This document shows, in pieces, positions 18,715-31,169 of a stretch of 64,000 nt of DNA. A program made the position numbers and the translations under genes. Below the pieces are notes generated by a model. It ran no database searches and was not told where the DNA came from. It saw only the letters and a program-made list of their open reading frames with translations. Within the stretch, counting starts at the first letter, position 1; each line of letters begins with the position of its first letter. This stretch comes from Garcia nutans (taxonomy: Eukaryota > Streptophyta > Magnoliopsida > Malpighiales > Euphorbiaceae): contig CANTUV010000024.1 in NCBI GenBank assembly GCA_947685225.1, positions 17,936,001-18,000,000 on the forward strand, in the 5' to 3' direction.

Positions 18715-21268
18715 TGTAATATCCTAAAATGTGCCCTAGAAGTATTGATGTAATTGTTGTTTGATTTGAATTAAATGTATAGGTGTATTGGGAAAGGAAA
18801 GAGTGTATAGAGAGAAGTGTATATGTTGTTATATGATAATATATATAACATATATGCAAGTCAAAAGAGTGGTCAAGGGAAGAAGATATTTTAATTTGGG
18901 ATTTGTGAAATGTCTAAAGAGGGCAAGTGCTTTAAAGGAAATCAAAACAAATTGTATAAGGGTGTTTAGGTAATTGCTCATGTTGAAGTACTTGGTGGAG
19001 ATTTAAAAAGAAGTTGACTTTGTTTCTTCATTGTTCTTTTCTTCTTTTCTTTTTGTTGTGGCCGGCTCCTCCATAGACAAGGGAAAGCAAGTGAACAAGA
19101 GAGGATTTTGATGTTCTAAGCTCAAATTGAAGGAAGATCTAAGTGATCAAGTTGGTGATTCAAGAAGTTTTATAACTTTGGTAAGTCCTCTTTTGATATC
19201 TTTGCTTATTTGAAGTTGTGTTGAGAAATTGATAGATGATTTAAGAGTGTGTTGTTTGATTTTGATATATTTAAGAGTGTTTGATTAGATTGATTATGAA
19301 TTTTAAGGATGGATTGAAGAAAAGAGTAAGTTGGTTGGAAGAGATGGTGTTGTATTTGTGTTTTGGGTTTTGTGATGATATTTGTGATTTGTGTTTGTTA
19401 TAGATGTGGAGTTGTTTTGGTGTTTTTATGAGTTTAAGATGGTTTTTGGGTATGTTTTGTTAAGTTTGTTTAAAGTGGATGTTGGTGAAAAGAAGTGTTT
19501 TGTTGGGTGTTTTATTGTTTTGGCCGGAATCTGAGTTTTTGGCCTGACACGCCCATGAGCACGTCCAGAGTCTTAGGCATGTCAATTGTGTTGGAGGTAG
19601 TAGGTTTGACACGACCAGTAACACGCCCGTGTTATTGAGCGTGTCATAGCTACTGTGAGATTGGAAAGTTTACACGGCCATGAGCACGCTCACGTTGTTG
19701 GACGTGTTGATATTTTTCAGACAGGCAGAATGTATTACACGACCAGTGACACGCCCGTGGTTCTGAGAGTGTAAAAGTTTCTGTGTTGTGGAGTTAGAGC
19801 ACGGTCAGGGACACGCCCGTGTGGTTGAGCATGTCATGTTTAGAGTTTGCCCTAGTTAACTCTTAATTTGATTATCTCATGTGTATCCCTAAGCAAGTGT
19901 ATGTTATTATTTTGGATTAGGTCTTGAAGAAAGTGATTTGTCATTGATCTATGAAGTAAAAGAATCTTGGAAAAGGAAAGTGTTTAGAGTTGTGTGAATT
20001 GTTATTGAGGTAAGTACAAACCTTGCATTGTTGCATACATTCAATTGATATGACATTATTGTTATATATGAATAATGTTATGTTTTGCACATTGTAAATC
20101 TTGTGAAATGTACTATATGTATTATGTGAAATGAGATAATTGAGACATGTATGCATATATGATTATGAACATGTGAAAGATGATGTATTATAATGTGAAT
20201 TGAGATATGATGATTCAAATGTGATGAGAAGCCATTGTGAGTGGCTATGGTTATACAAATGAAAGTGTTGAGGCATGATTGCCTATTTGATAGTGAGATA
20301 CAAATTGAGAAAGAGAATAATGATATAATTGTATGTTTAATATGTTATTCAGTTTCAGAGTTCTGGATTTGGGTGGCATGCCTATGAAATTATGAATAGT
20401 AACAGTCTTGCCGGGTTGAGGATCTCTTCAATTTGAGTTGAATTGAGGTCCAAGAGACTGGGTCTGTTACATTATGAGAATTGTGATTATGAGATATATG
20501 ATTGGTAACAGTCTTGCCGGGTTGAGGATCTCCTCAATTTGTTGAGTTGATGGTCAAAGAGACTGGGTCTGTTACACTATCCATGGATAGAGATATATAT
20601 ATATATATATGTTGCCTACGGGCTTGGTTATTGTGATTATGAACCAAAGCAGAAACTCTGAATTCTGAATATCGTATTAAACACTTGTTGGGCCCATAGG
20701 TGTCTATGTCATGTTGATGTATGAATGATGTTATAATGTGATGAAATAATGTAATATTCATGAAATATTGTATATTGAGTATGAATTTTATTGTTTGATT
20801 GTATATCATTGTTATTGATTAAGCTTTATAGCATTATGGTTTGTACTACTGAGTTGTTGGCTCAGCGCGATTATGATTCATCGCGCAGGTGATAGAGGTG
20901 ATAGAGTTGAGATGGAGAATTCCTCTAGACCTAGTTGAGGTTGTTTTGATTGTGAAGAGTTGGATTAAAGCTTAAAGATCAGAGAGTCAAACTGTTAATC
21001 ATGTATATATTTCATATTTTGTAATTTTTGAGGTTTAATGTATTTATATTTGTAAATTTTGGATGTAACTTCAGTTGCGTAATAAACAAACGTTTTTATC
21101 TATTGTGTCTTATGATTTTCATTTCTCTTTATTTGGTATTTCTTAAATTTTTAGTTTTAATTTAAATTTGATTTGTGTATTTTTAAAGTGTCATTTCTAT
21201 ATTCAGTATACGTATAATACAATCGTATAAGCATGCTTTGTACGTATACGGGATATAGGGGTGTTACA
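18715..21268 (+). repeat. Solo-like Tekay LTR with both target copies (GTAAA)
   Basis: TGTAATATCC at 18715 to GGGGTGTTACA at 21268, 2554 bp, nearly identical to the 5' LTR of Tekay-1. It is flanked by GTAAA at 18710-18714 and 21269-21273. Copia integrase coding is continuous across the two flanks once one GTAAA is removed. No internal region is attached to its right side. Confidence 0.93.
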
Positions 21269-22196
21269 GTAAATCATACTCATTGAGCATTATCCTAGCC
21301 GTTTCAATCAATGTTCTATTTTTTCTTTCAACCATACCATTTTGTTGTGAAATTCTAAGAGATGAAAAGTTATGTGAAATACAAAAATCATTGCAAAAGT
21401 TTTCAAAATACTCATTTTCAAATTTTTTGCCATGATCACTTCTAATAGATATGATTACATAGCCTTTTATATTTTGAACTCTTTTGCAAATATTTTAAAA
21501 TAATTGAAAGCTTCATTCTTTTGAGTTAAGAAATTAACCCATGTAAACCTTGAGTAATCATCAACAAGTACAAATGTATATAACTTGCCACCTAAGCTAG
21601 CAACTCTATTTAGTACAAACAAATCCAAGTGAATGAGTTCTAAGGGTCTAGAGGTGCTTACCATATTTTTATATTTGAATGAACTTTTATGTTGCTTTCC
21701 CAATTGACAAGGCTAACAAGTCCTATCTTTATTAAATTTTACTTTAGGGAGACCATCAACTAGTTCTTTTTTACTAATGCATTGTAAGTGATCCATACTA
21801 GTATGTCCTAGTCTCTTATGCCATAGCCAAGCATCATTACTAATGGTAATTAAACATTCAAAATCATTATTGGAAGTCAATTTTATATGTATTTCCATTT
21901 CTAACTCCTTTGAATACAAGTTTACCATTTGAATTGATAACTTTGTATCCTTTAGAGTCAAAATTTACATCATATCCTTTATCACATAGTTGACTTACAC
22001 TAAGTAAATTATGTTTCAATCCATGAACAAGCCAAACATTATTAATCATATTCTTACCAAGCTTGCCAATGGAACAAATACCAATGATTTTACATTTAGC
22101 ATTATTACCAAAAGTTACATTACCTCCATACTTGTAAGTGGGTGTTGAAAAAAGTTTTGTATTACCCATCATATGCCTTGAGCTTCCACTATCCAA
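21269..22196 (-). pseudogene. pol: Sire-like copia pol: protease, GAG-pre-integrase and integrase core
   Basis: Reading from 22196 down, protease starts MDSGSSRHMMGNTKLF (catalytic DSG) and continues through VWLVHGLKHNLLSVSQLCDK. A frameshift near 21890 leads into the GAG-pre-integrase finger (WHKRLGHTSMDHL), then a TAG at 21710-21712. The integrase core has HLDLFV, FVLVDDYSRFTWVNFL, RSDHGKKFENEYF and QQNGMVERKNRTLIETAR, which carry the DDE residues, with a one-base frameshift near 21490. At 21269 the frame runs into the Tekay-1 target site and continues at 18714 or 10721. It would process the polyprotein and integrate cDNA, and is inactive as read. Confidence 0.9.
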
Positions 22197-22205
22197 AAGC
22201 CAAAT

Positions 22206-24108
22206 ATTTTCATTGATAGAGAATTTTAGGCATACCTATAAAATGATAATGTTCATCTTCTTTTAGGTACCCAAATGAAGTTGGGTCCTTGGGAGTGAGT
22301 AATAGAAGGGCCCTCCAACTTGAGATGAGACTTCCTATTATAGCAAAATGTGCTCTTATGTCCAAATTTCTTACAATAAATACATTGATACAAGGTTCTA
22401 TACTTATGCACTTTCCTATTGAAATTTAATGAACCATGCCCATAATTACAAGTGTATATTGAATAGGATTGTTTTTATGCATTTTTGTGTTTATGTACAT
22501 GCCTTGTATATATGAATGCATGATTTTCTCTTACAACTTTAGCTCTGGAGCCTAGTAAGCCTAATGTAATCCTTTTAGGATTTTTAGGTTTGGTTTGTGC
22601 ATTAGTGTTCTTCACAACATCAATACTAGATGTTTGTATTGTAAAAGCTTTTACAAATGTTGGTGTATTAGATGAAGTGTTGGATGAGCCAATGAAGCCT
22701 AAACCATGTTTTAAGGAGGGAGGTCTTTGATTATTGATCAATGTATCTAAGACCTCTTTCCCCTTGTGAAATTTTGAAAATGACTCTTTTAAATTATTTA
22801 TTTCATCCTTCAATATTTTGTTTTCCTTAAACACATTTTCTAAACTATGTGATTTTTTAGTCATTTCATCAATTGATTTCAACAAGTTTTCATTTGATGT
22901 CTTTAATTCTAGTGTAGAGTTTTTCAAAGACACAAAATTTTTTTCTATATTGGAACCTTTATTTTTATAAAATTTGAACTTAAAGGAATACTTTTCTATT
23001 CTAAGGTTCATATGTTCAATCAAATCATTTTTATCTAAAGCATCATCATCATATGCAATCAAGTTTAAAGATGAAGTACTTACCTCTTTGGAGTTATTAT
23101 CATCTTCAATAGCCATGAGATATAGATTTACAATTTCTTCCTCTTTTTCCTCTTCTTCTTCACTTAAGGAATCATCATCCCATGTAGCTTTGAGTGATCT
23201 CTTCTTTTTCTTATCCCACTTCTTTTTGTTTTAAATTTGAATCAATCCGACTTGATGTGACCAGATTTGCCACATTCATAGCATTTCACTTCATTCTTTT
23301 TAGATTTATCTTTCAAGGAGGATTTAGGAAATGTACCTTTGTTAGCTAGTAGTCTTCTCTTTCTCTTCTAATCACTTATCCTTTTGGATAGCATAACCAA
23401 TTCTTCTTCATCACCACTATCTTCATCATTTGAGCTCTCAACTTCTTTGATGGCTTTGAGAGCTATTGATTTTCTCTTATCCTTTTTACCTTGTTCTACT
23501 TCTCTTTCGGTGTGCAATTCAAAGGTGAATAGTTTTCCAACAAGTTCTTCTTTACTCTAAGTGCTCTCAAGATTTTGCTATTGACATCATCTTGATCATA
23601 TATCTTGCCATATTTCTTTAATTTGTTGACAATGGCAAGTAAGCAGTTTGTCATGTCGGTGACATTTTCATTGGGCTTCATCTTAAATAGCTCATACTCA
23701 TGTACGTACATTTTCTTCTTGGTGAGCCTCACTTGAGTAGTACCCTCATGATAGTTCTCAAGAGTTTTTCAAATACTATGTGCACAAGTGAGATGTTAAA
23801 CTCTCCCACCTTCTTCTTTTGACATTAAATTCATCAAGATGGAGGCTGCCCTATTATTTTTTTAATCGATCTCTCACATTGGCACTTGACCATTGTAATT
23901 TGGGAAGAGGAACTTAGACACCCTCAACTTCATGAGTAGGAGGTTTCCTTTCATTTTCAACAAAATCCCAAAGCTCAATTCCTTCAATATCTAGGAACAA
24001 GAACATCTTGTGTGTCCCATAAGAGTAATCCATTCCATCAAAATAGGGTCTACAAGATGAATTTAGGTTTCCATGTGTGAAGGTGTTTGTTAGTGGAATG
24101 GCTGCCAT
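22206..24108 (-). pseudogene. gag: Sire-like copia gag, broken
   Basis: The ATG at 24106-24108 begins MAAIPLTNTFTHGN, then RPYFDGMDYSY and ELWDFVENE, the usual copia gag start. The UBN2-type core follows (HEYELFKMKPNENVTDMTN, LKKYGKIYDQDDVNSKILRA). A CCHC knuckle near 23250-23290 reads CYECGKSGHIKSD with the last Cys replaced by a stop. A long coiled-coil-like Lys/Asn/Ser-rich stretch (23116-22475) precedes a second knuckle, CIYCKKFGHKSTFC (about 22330-22390). Several frame changes and stops break the ORF. Long gags with extra knuckles fit Sire elements. Confidence 0.85.
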
Positions 24109-24149
24109 TTTGGATCAAATTTCACAATTAAGTTTGAAGAAATTTACTA

Positions 24150-24161
24150 GCTCTGATACCA
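24150..24161 (-). other. Primer binding site of the Sire-like element
   Basis: The minus strand reads TGGTATCAGAGC, complementary to initiator-Met tRNA, two bases from the LTR end at 24164. Confidence 0.9.
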
Positions 24162-24163
24162 AA

Positions 24164-25675
24164 TGTTGTCCCAAGCTAGCAACCAAGAGGGGGGTGAATC
24201 GGTTGAAATGAAGAGTTATGGTAAATTTAAAATTCAAAAGAAAGAGATGAAGAAGATGGAGATGGAGATAGAATAGAGTTGAAAAGAAAGAACACAAAGA
24301 GTTATAGTGGTTCAAATTTATTTCAATCCTACATCCAATTTCTTAATAACTTTTTAAGGTTCCACTACTCTTAATTTTTTATAAGCTTAACTCTAACTTG
24401 GTGTTTTCCCTAGCTCACACCAAATTATTACAATGGTTTGAGATCAATTCTCACAACCCTTGCAAGAGTTTTTCCAGGCTCACTCTCACAACCTAAGTAT
24501 TTCTAAGCTCACACTCAAACTTTTGATTGTGTTTAATGCTCACACCCAACACTCTAAAATTTTTTATGTTTGATCTTTTAATCTTTAAACAAGATAATGA
24601 AAAATGTTGTTCAATGAAATTACAATAACAATCAAAGTATTCTCTAACAAAAAAAAATGAAGTTTAATATGGTATTTATAGCCATTTGGCTTAAAGTAGC
24701 TATTTGAAGTGGTTCCCATATGTTTAGTACTTGTCTTCCACTAATTCTATGTCCAGAGCTTAGTGTGTGATTGCTCGGCTCGGTGTGTTGTCGCACGGTT
24801 TAAAAGCTCTATGTAAAGGCTAAATCTAACAGTCGAATCTTAGTTTCTGAAAGAATCTTGTTTGCCCATACTTTTGTGTCGTTCGATTGTCCAGCTCATC
24901 GTGAGGTCACTTAGTATAAAGTTATCGTTGAATTTAAATTTCTTCATCCATGTGTTCGGATATCATTGGTCCAAGGTATTTGGCGCTAAGATTCAAATTT
25001 GTAGGACTTGTGTGGTCGAACATGGTTTTGAACATCGAGGAAGCACTGCGAGAGCTGACCGCTATCTCTTCTGTTCTTTTTAGAATTTTAGCTCTTTGTT
25101 ACATGTGATATCTCAGGCATCTTGGGCAATCACACGATGTTCTGGTGTCCTAACTTCACTGCTTACCGCTTACTGAGACTGCTATCCTTTCTATGAGTTC
25201 ATGAATTTCTATCTTAACTTGGTGCGGTTGCTCAATGTGCGTGTATAGTCACATGCCTACCTGGCATCCTTACTTCACCACTCACTGACAATGCAAACTC
25301 TTCTGTGAAAATTATGGACTTAGCTTAGTTGCCGTAGTTGGCTTGCCTAGCTCGGTGTAGATCTGTACTACTTGCTTAGCTTAATTATTCCATTGGGAAG
25401 CTATCAATTGGATAGTTTGGTTCTCTTAGCTCGGCAGTTCTATATTCATTTTGGCCCTCTATGTGTCCATTCTATTCTCTACTCAGCAATTCAGTATGTC
25501 AGATTAGTTTTCTGCTTGATATATCTATATGACAGTTTCGTCTCATGCTATAATTGTGCGGTCGCTCGATCATTCATTCGGGTGGTCGCACAAAACCACT
25601 AGGATCCTAACTCTGCAAAACATACTTGTTTTAAATCATTAGTTCTTTTATCAATTTGATTGTCAATGATCAAAA
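24164..25675 (-). repeat. 5' LTR of the Sire-like copia element (about 1.5 kb)
   Basis: The inner end is set by the primer site: plus-strand TGTTGTCCCAAGC at 24164. The outer end is placed near 25675, where the reading changes from non-coding to Helitron helicase. It contains a C/T-rich direct-repeat-like part (24390-24560, with 'ctcacactc' words) and no ORF. The outer boundary could be off by tens of bases. Confidence 0.65.
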
Positions 25676-26861
25676 TAGAGTTTGATTATACACAATCTCA
25701 ATAGTTCTAGTTAAAGCCTTTGCTTCAATAACCCGATTCCTAAGTCTTGTGATGATCAACCTTGTGCCATTATATAATTTTGTTTATTGATCTATGCTTT
25801 TTAGTAATATTACAAGAACACCAACCTTAAATGTTATAATGTTATTTGGAACTCCAGAACATTTAATAATATTTAAGAACTATAGTGTATGTCCATGTTC
25901 TAAAGATCCAAAGGCATTATCAAACATACAAACTATACCAGAACTCAAATATAATTTTTCATGACTATGATTAAGTGAAACCATATACTGATTGATTGAT
26001 TCGAATATGTCAAGAGTAGGAGTAAGAATCGCTCTACACTAGAGATAACCCACATTGTTGGATTGACTAAATAAATAAGGATATGCATTTTCTTCAATTG
26101 TAGATATAGGATCATCGTAATGATTTATAAGAAGATCATTAGGGATTCTAGCAATTTCAATGCCATCAATTGAATTTTCAATCCTTCCATCACCAATGGC
26201 CAAAATCCAATCAAAAATTTTTTTCAACTCATTTAAATGTACACCCAACTGATTTTCTTGCAACCTTATATTCTTTGTTGGTTTCAAAAGTTGAAAGTGG
26301 GGCCATAAATATGAAGAATTTAGAGTAGCATGAATAATATCCTGCTTAGCATCTTTTGCAATGACAAGCAAAATTTGTCTAAAATCACTTCCAAGAACTA
26401 CTATTTTATGTCCAACTAGTTGATATGAATTGAATGCATTTTCAATTGTGAAAATATCTCTATGAGTTTGATGAAGGGCTTCAAAGCAATATCTATGCAT
26501 CATTGGTGTCTCATCCCAAATAATAAACTTTGCCTTAACAATAAGATTGACTAAAGGACTACCTTGCTTTATATTGCATGTTGAATCTTCATTTAGATTG
26601 AGAGGAATTACAAATCTCGAATGAGTTGTTTAATGACCTTCTGGTAGGAAAATAGATGCAATACCGCATAACACAATATCCTCTCTAGATTTCATTTCAA
26701 AAGACAGAGTCCTCCAAATGAAAGTATTATCAGTACCTCCATAACTATATAAAAAGAACAATCCACCTTTGTCTTCATTCGCTGATGTCATTATTTTATT
26801 ATACATAGATTTCCATTTAACCATCAAATTCATTAAAAGTTGTTCTTTTAACAAAGAGTGC
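25676..26861 (-). pseudogene. Helitron PIF1-like helicase remnant
   Basis: The minus strand shows GGLFFLYSYGGTDNTFIWRT, the Walker A region with GTGKT altered to GTDNT. After a TAA at 26630-26632 come THSRFVIPLN, then DETPMMHRYCFEALHQTHRD (Walker B region), VVLGSDFRQILLVIAK, STYLW-like SSYLWPHFQLLKPTKNIRL and DWILAIGDG. Weaker C-terminal homology (SGVPNN, KVGVLVILLKSIDQ, TRLIITRLRNRVIEAK) continues with stops to about 25690. The Rep domain and Helitron termini are not seen. This is the oldest layer of the nest: the Sire element lies on one side and the CACTA element on the other. The helicase would unwind DNA in rolling-circle transposition. Confidence 0.9.
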
Positions 26862-27440
26862 CACTACAAGAATGTACAGATTTACCGATAAAATTTTTCA
26901 TCGGTAATTTTAATGATTCTATCGGTGAACTGAAGTACCGACAGATTGTCGACCAAAAAAATTTCTTGCTAATAGCTTTTCTGGTAATCTATTTACTGAC
27001 AAAAAAAAAATCTTTTGTATTACTAACAAAAAATATTCTGTCAATAAATTTACCGAGAGAAAATTCATAGGTAAATTTGCCAACAGATTTTAAAATTTTG
27101 TCGGTATTATCGAAAAAATATATCCGTTGGTAATATTACAAAAAAAATTATGTCGAAAAATTTACCGAGAGAATATCCGTAGGAAAATTTGCCAATAGTT
27201 TTAAAATTTTGTCGATATTACCCAAAAAAAAATATATTCATTGGTAATACTGCCATAATTCTTTGTTTTGTAAACCTATGTCAAAGGTCTTGAACTTACA
27301 GACATATATGATTTTAGTCGGCAATCCCAACAGATTATTTTGTCGGTATTAGTGACAAAATATTTTTCTGTCAGCAATTTTATGTTGGTAACTTTTTTTG
27401 TCGGCAATTACCAAGAACTGCAGAAAGATTACCATATCTG
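26862..27440 (-). mobile_element. CACTA element terminus with subterminal repeats
   Basis: CACTACAAGAATG at 26862 is a typical CACTA end. Behind it are many copies, in both orientations, of TTACCGA/TCGGTAA-type words (for example near 26884, 26906, 27050, 27104, 27164), the usual transposase-binding subterminal repeats. The preceding bases TGC may be the 3-bp target copy. The partner end is not visible. About 130 bp of AT-rich DNA separates this from the transposase remnant. Confidence 0.85.
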
Positions 27441-27574
27441 TCGACAAATGACAATTAATTTTTTTATTTTATTGTATCTTATTAAATTTAATTTATAATA
27501 TTTTTATTACATTTAATTTTTAATTACTGGTGATATTAAATAAGTATGAAAAAATGTAAAATCTTATTAATTAA

Positions 27575-28645
27575 TTAAATTAAAGCTAAAATTATATTAA
27601 TTGTGTAAATGGAAATAAAAATATTTAAAGTGTAGTAATGAGTGCCACACAACATCGCATATACTGAAAAATCACTTATAGTCCACATAAGTGCCACTTT
27701 CAAAACAAAATTTTGTTTCTTTGAACAATCATATGTCATGACTCCTTCATCCCACAACAGTCTCAATTGTTGCATCAAGGGCTGCAAAAATACATCAATT
27801 TGATGTTTGGGGTTGTTTGGAGCCAGCACTAGTATAGAAAGAAATAAATACTGCTCCTTCATACATATCCAAGGTGGTAAGTTTTAAAGAGTGAGAATGA
27901 TATCAAACAAGAGTATTGTTGTCTTGTCGACCCAAAAGGTTGAAAACCATCTATGCATAGACCCAACCTGAAATTTTGACATACAGCTACAAACTTAGGA
28001 TTTATTCAGTTAAAATGCTTCCATGCCTCTGAATCAGATGGATGGCACATGACTCAATCTTCTCGTTCATGCTTATAATGCCATCTCATGTGGCTTGCTA
28101 TAGCATTTGAAGCATATAAGCTTTGCTATCTAGAAGTAAGTGGAAAATAATACATTTGTTTAAAGGGCACAAACTTTTGTCTTCCTATAACTCTACTTTG
28201 TTTAAATCTTGGTTCAGAATATAACCTACATATTACATGAGTTTCATCTTCACCCCTAATAAATTGTACAACCGTTCTTACAGTAGTCTATAATATCCAC
28301 CAGCAGTCCAAGACCATGAACTATTTTTTTTGGTTTGATAGAAACTACCAAACATTTCATTATCTTCTGGCAATATCTCGTTAATAAATTGGACCCATTC
28401 ATCAAAAGCTTTTTCTGACATATGCTTCTCAGACTTCATATTCAAATAGTGTTCCATAACTAATAGTAAGGTATGCCTTTGACATCCTGGCCACAACTCA
28501 GTATCCAACGAATTCAACAAATTATAGAATTATTGAGTTGTCAAGTTTTGAGCCTCCTCCTTTGGTTCATGCTGGGTAGTACTAGGTCCAGTTTCCACAT
28601 TATCTGGTATGCCCCATTCAAACACATTAGGCCCAATAGCATATA
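27575..28645 (-). pseudogene. CACTA (En/Spm-type) transposase remnant
   Basis: Reading from about 28645 down: LNSLDTELWPGCQRHTLLLV, MSEKAFDEWVQFINEILPED and NFYQTKK-like SFYQTKK. With stops and shifts come AWKHFN, FRLGLCIDGFQPFGS, then MKEQYLFLSILVLAPNNPKH, DVFLQPLMQQLRLLWDEGV, KKQNFVLKVALMWTISDF and YAMLCG. This order is that of the CACTA transposase domain (Transposase_21). The N-terminus is cut by an LTR at 28646. The CACTA transposase would bind the subterminal repeats and excise the element. This one is dead. Confidence 0.88.
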
Positions 28646-29557
28646 CCATTCTTATACCCTATATATGTATTGTACATATATCCCGTATATGTAACATACA
28701 CATAAAGAATATAAGAGTGCCACGATAAACTCCATAATAAAAATTCTCATTTTAATTAATATAGATAATTATTAATAAATAAATATATACTTAAGTAGTA
28801 AATTGTTAAAAATACAAATTTATAAAGAAAATCTTTGAGAAAGATTTTCTAGAGTTTTGTTTGTAAATTTAATATTCCCCAAGTTTTGTTTGAGAAAGAT
28901 TTTCACTGTCAACATTCAAATTAACATCCAAATGTCCACTTCATCAATTCACATTTAAAATGTTTAATAATTAAAAACATTATTTATCATGATTGCATAT
29001 ATATACATAACTATTCCAAAATTTTATTTATTATACATAAACCAAAACATAAAATGTCATAAATTTACATGTATGTAACACCTTCTAAGTTGGTCTCGTG
29101 GAACGCACACAATCTCCAAGTCTTAATCCCAATCTGGATCACCTTGGTATGTACTTCTAATACCTGTGTAATACACACTACCGTGCTAAGCTTAAAAGCT
29201 TAGTGGTACATTCATGATAACATAACTCACATTTACACATATATTGATTTGTAAATTATTTAATACCATTCTCGCATAATCCTTATTGATTCATCAAGTA
29301 TATATAAAAATATCAAATCTCACCACACACACATATATTAGGACATTATATCACACACATCATCACATAATCTACAAACATATCACAATTGCATACATTG
29401 GATCCAAATAACCCTATACAACATTATAGTTTCAAAGATATTACTATGATCTATCACGACACCAGCGATCTAAGTGTCGCATTCATTACCTATTAACACC
29501 TCTATGTCTAACCTCGTAGGCAAATAGTAATCATAATTGACACCCAGTGTCTAGCCC
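28646..29557 (-). repeat. Decayed Tekay-type LTR fragment H
   Basis: CTTATACCCTATATATGTAT near 28655 matches the end of LTR 5504-8270, and CACCCAGTGTCTAG near 29541 matches a word at 6372-6385 and 6456. It is strongly diverged and is cut on the right by Tat LTR A. No ORF is present. Confidence 0.65.
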
Positions 29558-29826
29558 TATCGACCCTTGATTTTTTCCCCAGCTAGTCCAATACTAATTA
29601 ATGAGGCCTAAGTCATAACCTGTCCATTCTTAATAAGCTTAAACCTATTCTAAACTTTTAATTAGATTGATATATGCTCATGAGGCCTAAAATAAGGTAG
29701 TTAAACCTTTAAAACCCTAAATAGGTTTGATTTGAAGGTTTGGTTGGTTTTACTTGATATAGGTGCACTTCAATTTGAGTATTGGTGTCTCCATGTCGAA
29801 TTGGGGCACCTAATTCGACATGGGGC

Positions 29827-29869
29827 AGCCCCATATTGAATTGGGGCTTCCCCAATTCAATATGGGGCT
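29827..29869 (+). repeat. Perfect 20-bp inverted repeat in Tat LTR A
   Basis: The arm AGCCCCATATTGAATTGGGG (29827-29846), a CTT loop, and its exact reverse complement (29850-29869). It sits among imperfect copies of ATTGGGGC/GCCCCAAT-type units (29795-29935). The other Tat LTRs have different palindromes in this zone. Confidence 0.9.
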
Positions 29870-30692
29870 TTTCCCATATCGAATTAGGGCACTCCCATTT
29901 TGATTTGGGGCCATTATTGAGGACTCCATATCTAATTTTATTCGATATGGACTTTGATTCCATGTTGGATTAGAATTATTTTAGTTTGAGATGGTCTTGG
30001 TTTACCTCAAATTAAAGTGGTTTCAATCCGACATGCTCACAGTATTTGTCAAATTAAAAAATAGTCTAATTCGATATGCCTCAAGAAACAGTTACAAAAT
30101 AGAAAATTTTACAAGGATTTAACCTAATGGATCCTTTTATAAATACAGGAGAAAAGTAACCGAAGTAGGATTAGTAACATTAAAGGAATAGCAGCAACAT
30201 TGAGCAAGAAGGACAGAGAGAGTTAGTAGCCAGTAAAATACACAGCATATTATGAAGCCATAAACACTACACCACAAAGGCAGTAGCACACTGTCTTTGT
30301 CCTACTAGGCCAAAGTTTCAAATTATTGCAAGATCAATGTTTAATTGTGGTGGAGCTAACAAACGGTGGTATGTTCTAAATTTAACTCATCTGAATTAAG
30401 TTTAAGATGCTGTGATGATAGTTTTAAATATTAAACGCATTCATCCTTTGCTTAGAGATAAGTCTAGTATGCTATAATCATCAGTCTTTTGTTTGTATTA
30501 GTTTTATTTTTTAATCAATGACTGTTCGACTTATAATTCACAATAAGTTATTTGCATCGATTAGTATCTACCTACAAAAGCATATATTTGTCTTAGCTTA
30601 ATATCCTAGTGGCCAAAGTCTTTTAATGTAATCTCAGTTGCTTATTTAATCAAAAGTTTTAACATCACAGTAGCTAAGTAATTGTATTTTTT

Positions 30693-30912
30693 GAAACCCT
30701 AATCTATTATTTTCCAAACCCTAAAAAACCATTTGTAAAAACCCTAACTGTATTTTTTTAAAACCTAATTCTCACAAACCCTAAATCCTAATTTACCCAA
30801 AATATAAAACCCTAATCTATAAAGCCAATTCCCAAAACCCTAAATCTGTAAAGCTAGTTTCTCAATTAGGGTTTTATACCCAGAATGTTAGTTTTATAAA
30901 TTAAAACCCTAG
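30693..30912 (+). promoter_or_regulatory. Telo-box cluster in Tat LTR A
   Basis: Six AAACCCTAA words, one inverted (TTAGGGTTT-like, about 30867) and one AAACCCTAG occur in about 220 bp. AAACCCTA telo boxes are plant promoter motifs bound by telomere-repeat-binding factors. The clusters recur in LTRs G, F and the lone LTR. A regulatory role is inference. Confidence 0.55.
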
Positions 30913-31169
30913 TTTTTAAATCTAAATCCTAAATTCTAGCTTCTATCCTAAAATTCTAATTTAGTCATAAAAGTTCTAAAACCCAAATTTAATATGTAAA
31001 CCCCTAAATTTATATATTTATTGCTTTATTAAAATTTAGATATGATTATTTTATGTCTTGATGAATGATTTCTTAATGTTTTGATTTTTTGAATGATTTA
31101 TTTTATTTCGCTGGTGGTGAATGGTTGAATGATTTATTTTGCTTAATTATTTAAATTTAAAAAATGTAA

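Noticed and set aside
24862..25602. Two plus-strand ORFs of about 75 residues
   Set aside because: They lie in the antisense strand of the Sire LTR and show no domain or codon signal.
29782..29973. ORF with NSIWGF / IELG-type peptide repeats
   Set aside because: It comes from reading through the palindromic ATTGGGGC units of LTR A on both strands. There is no gene evidence.
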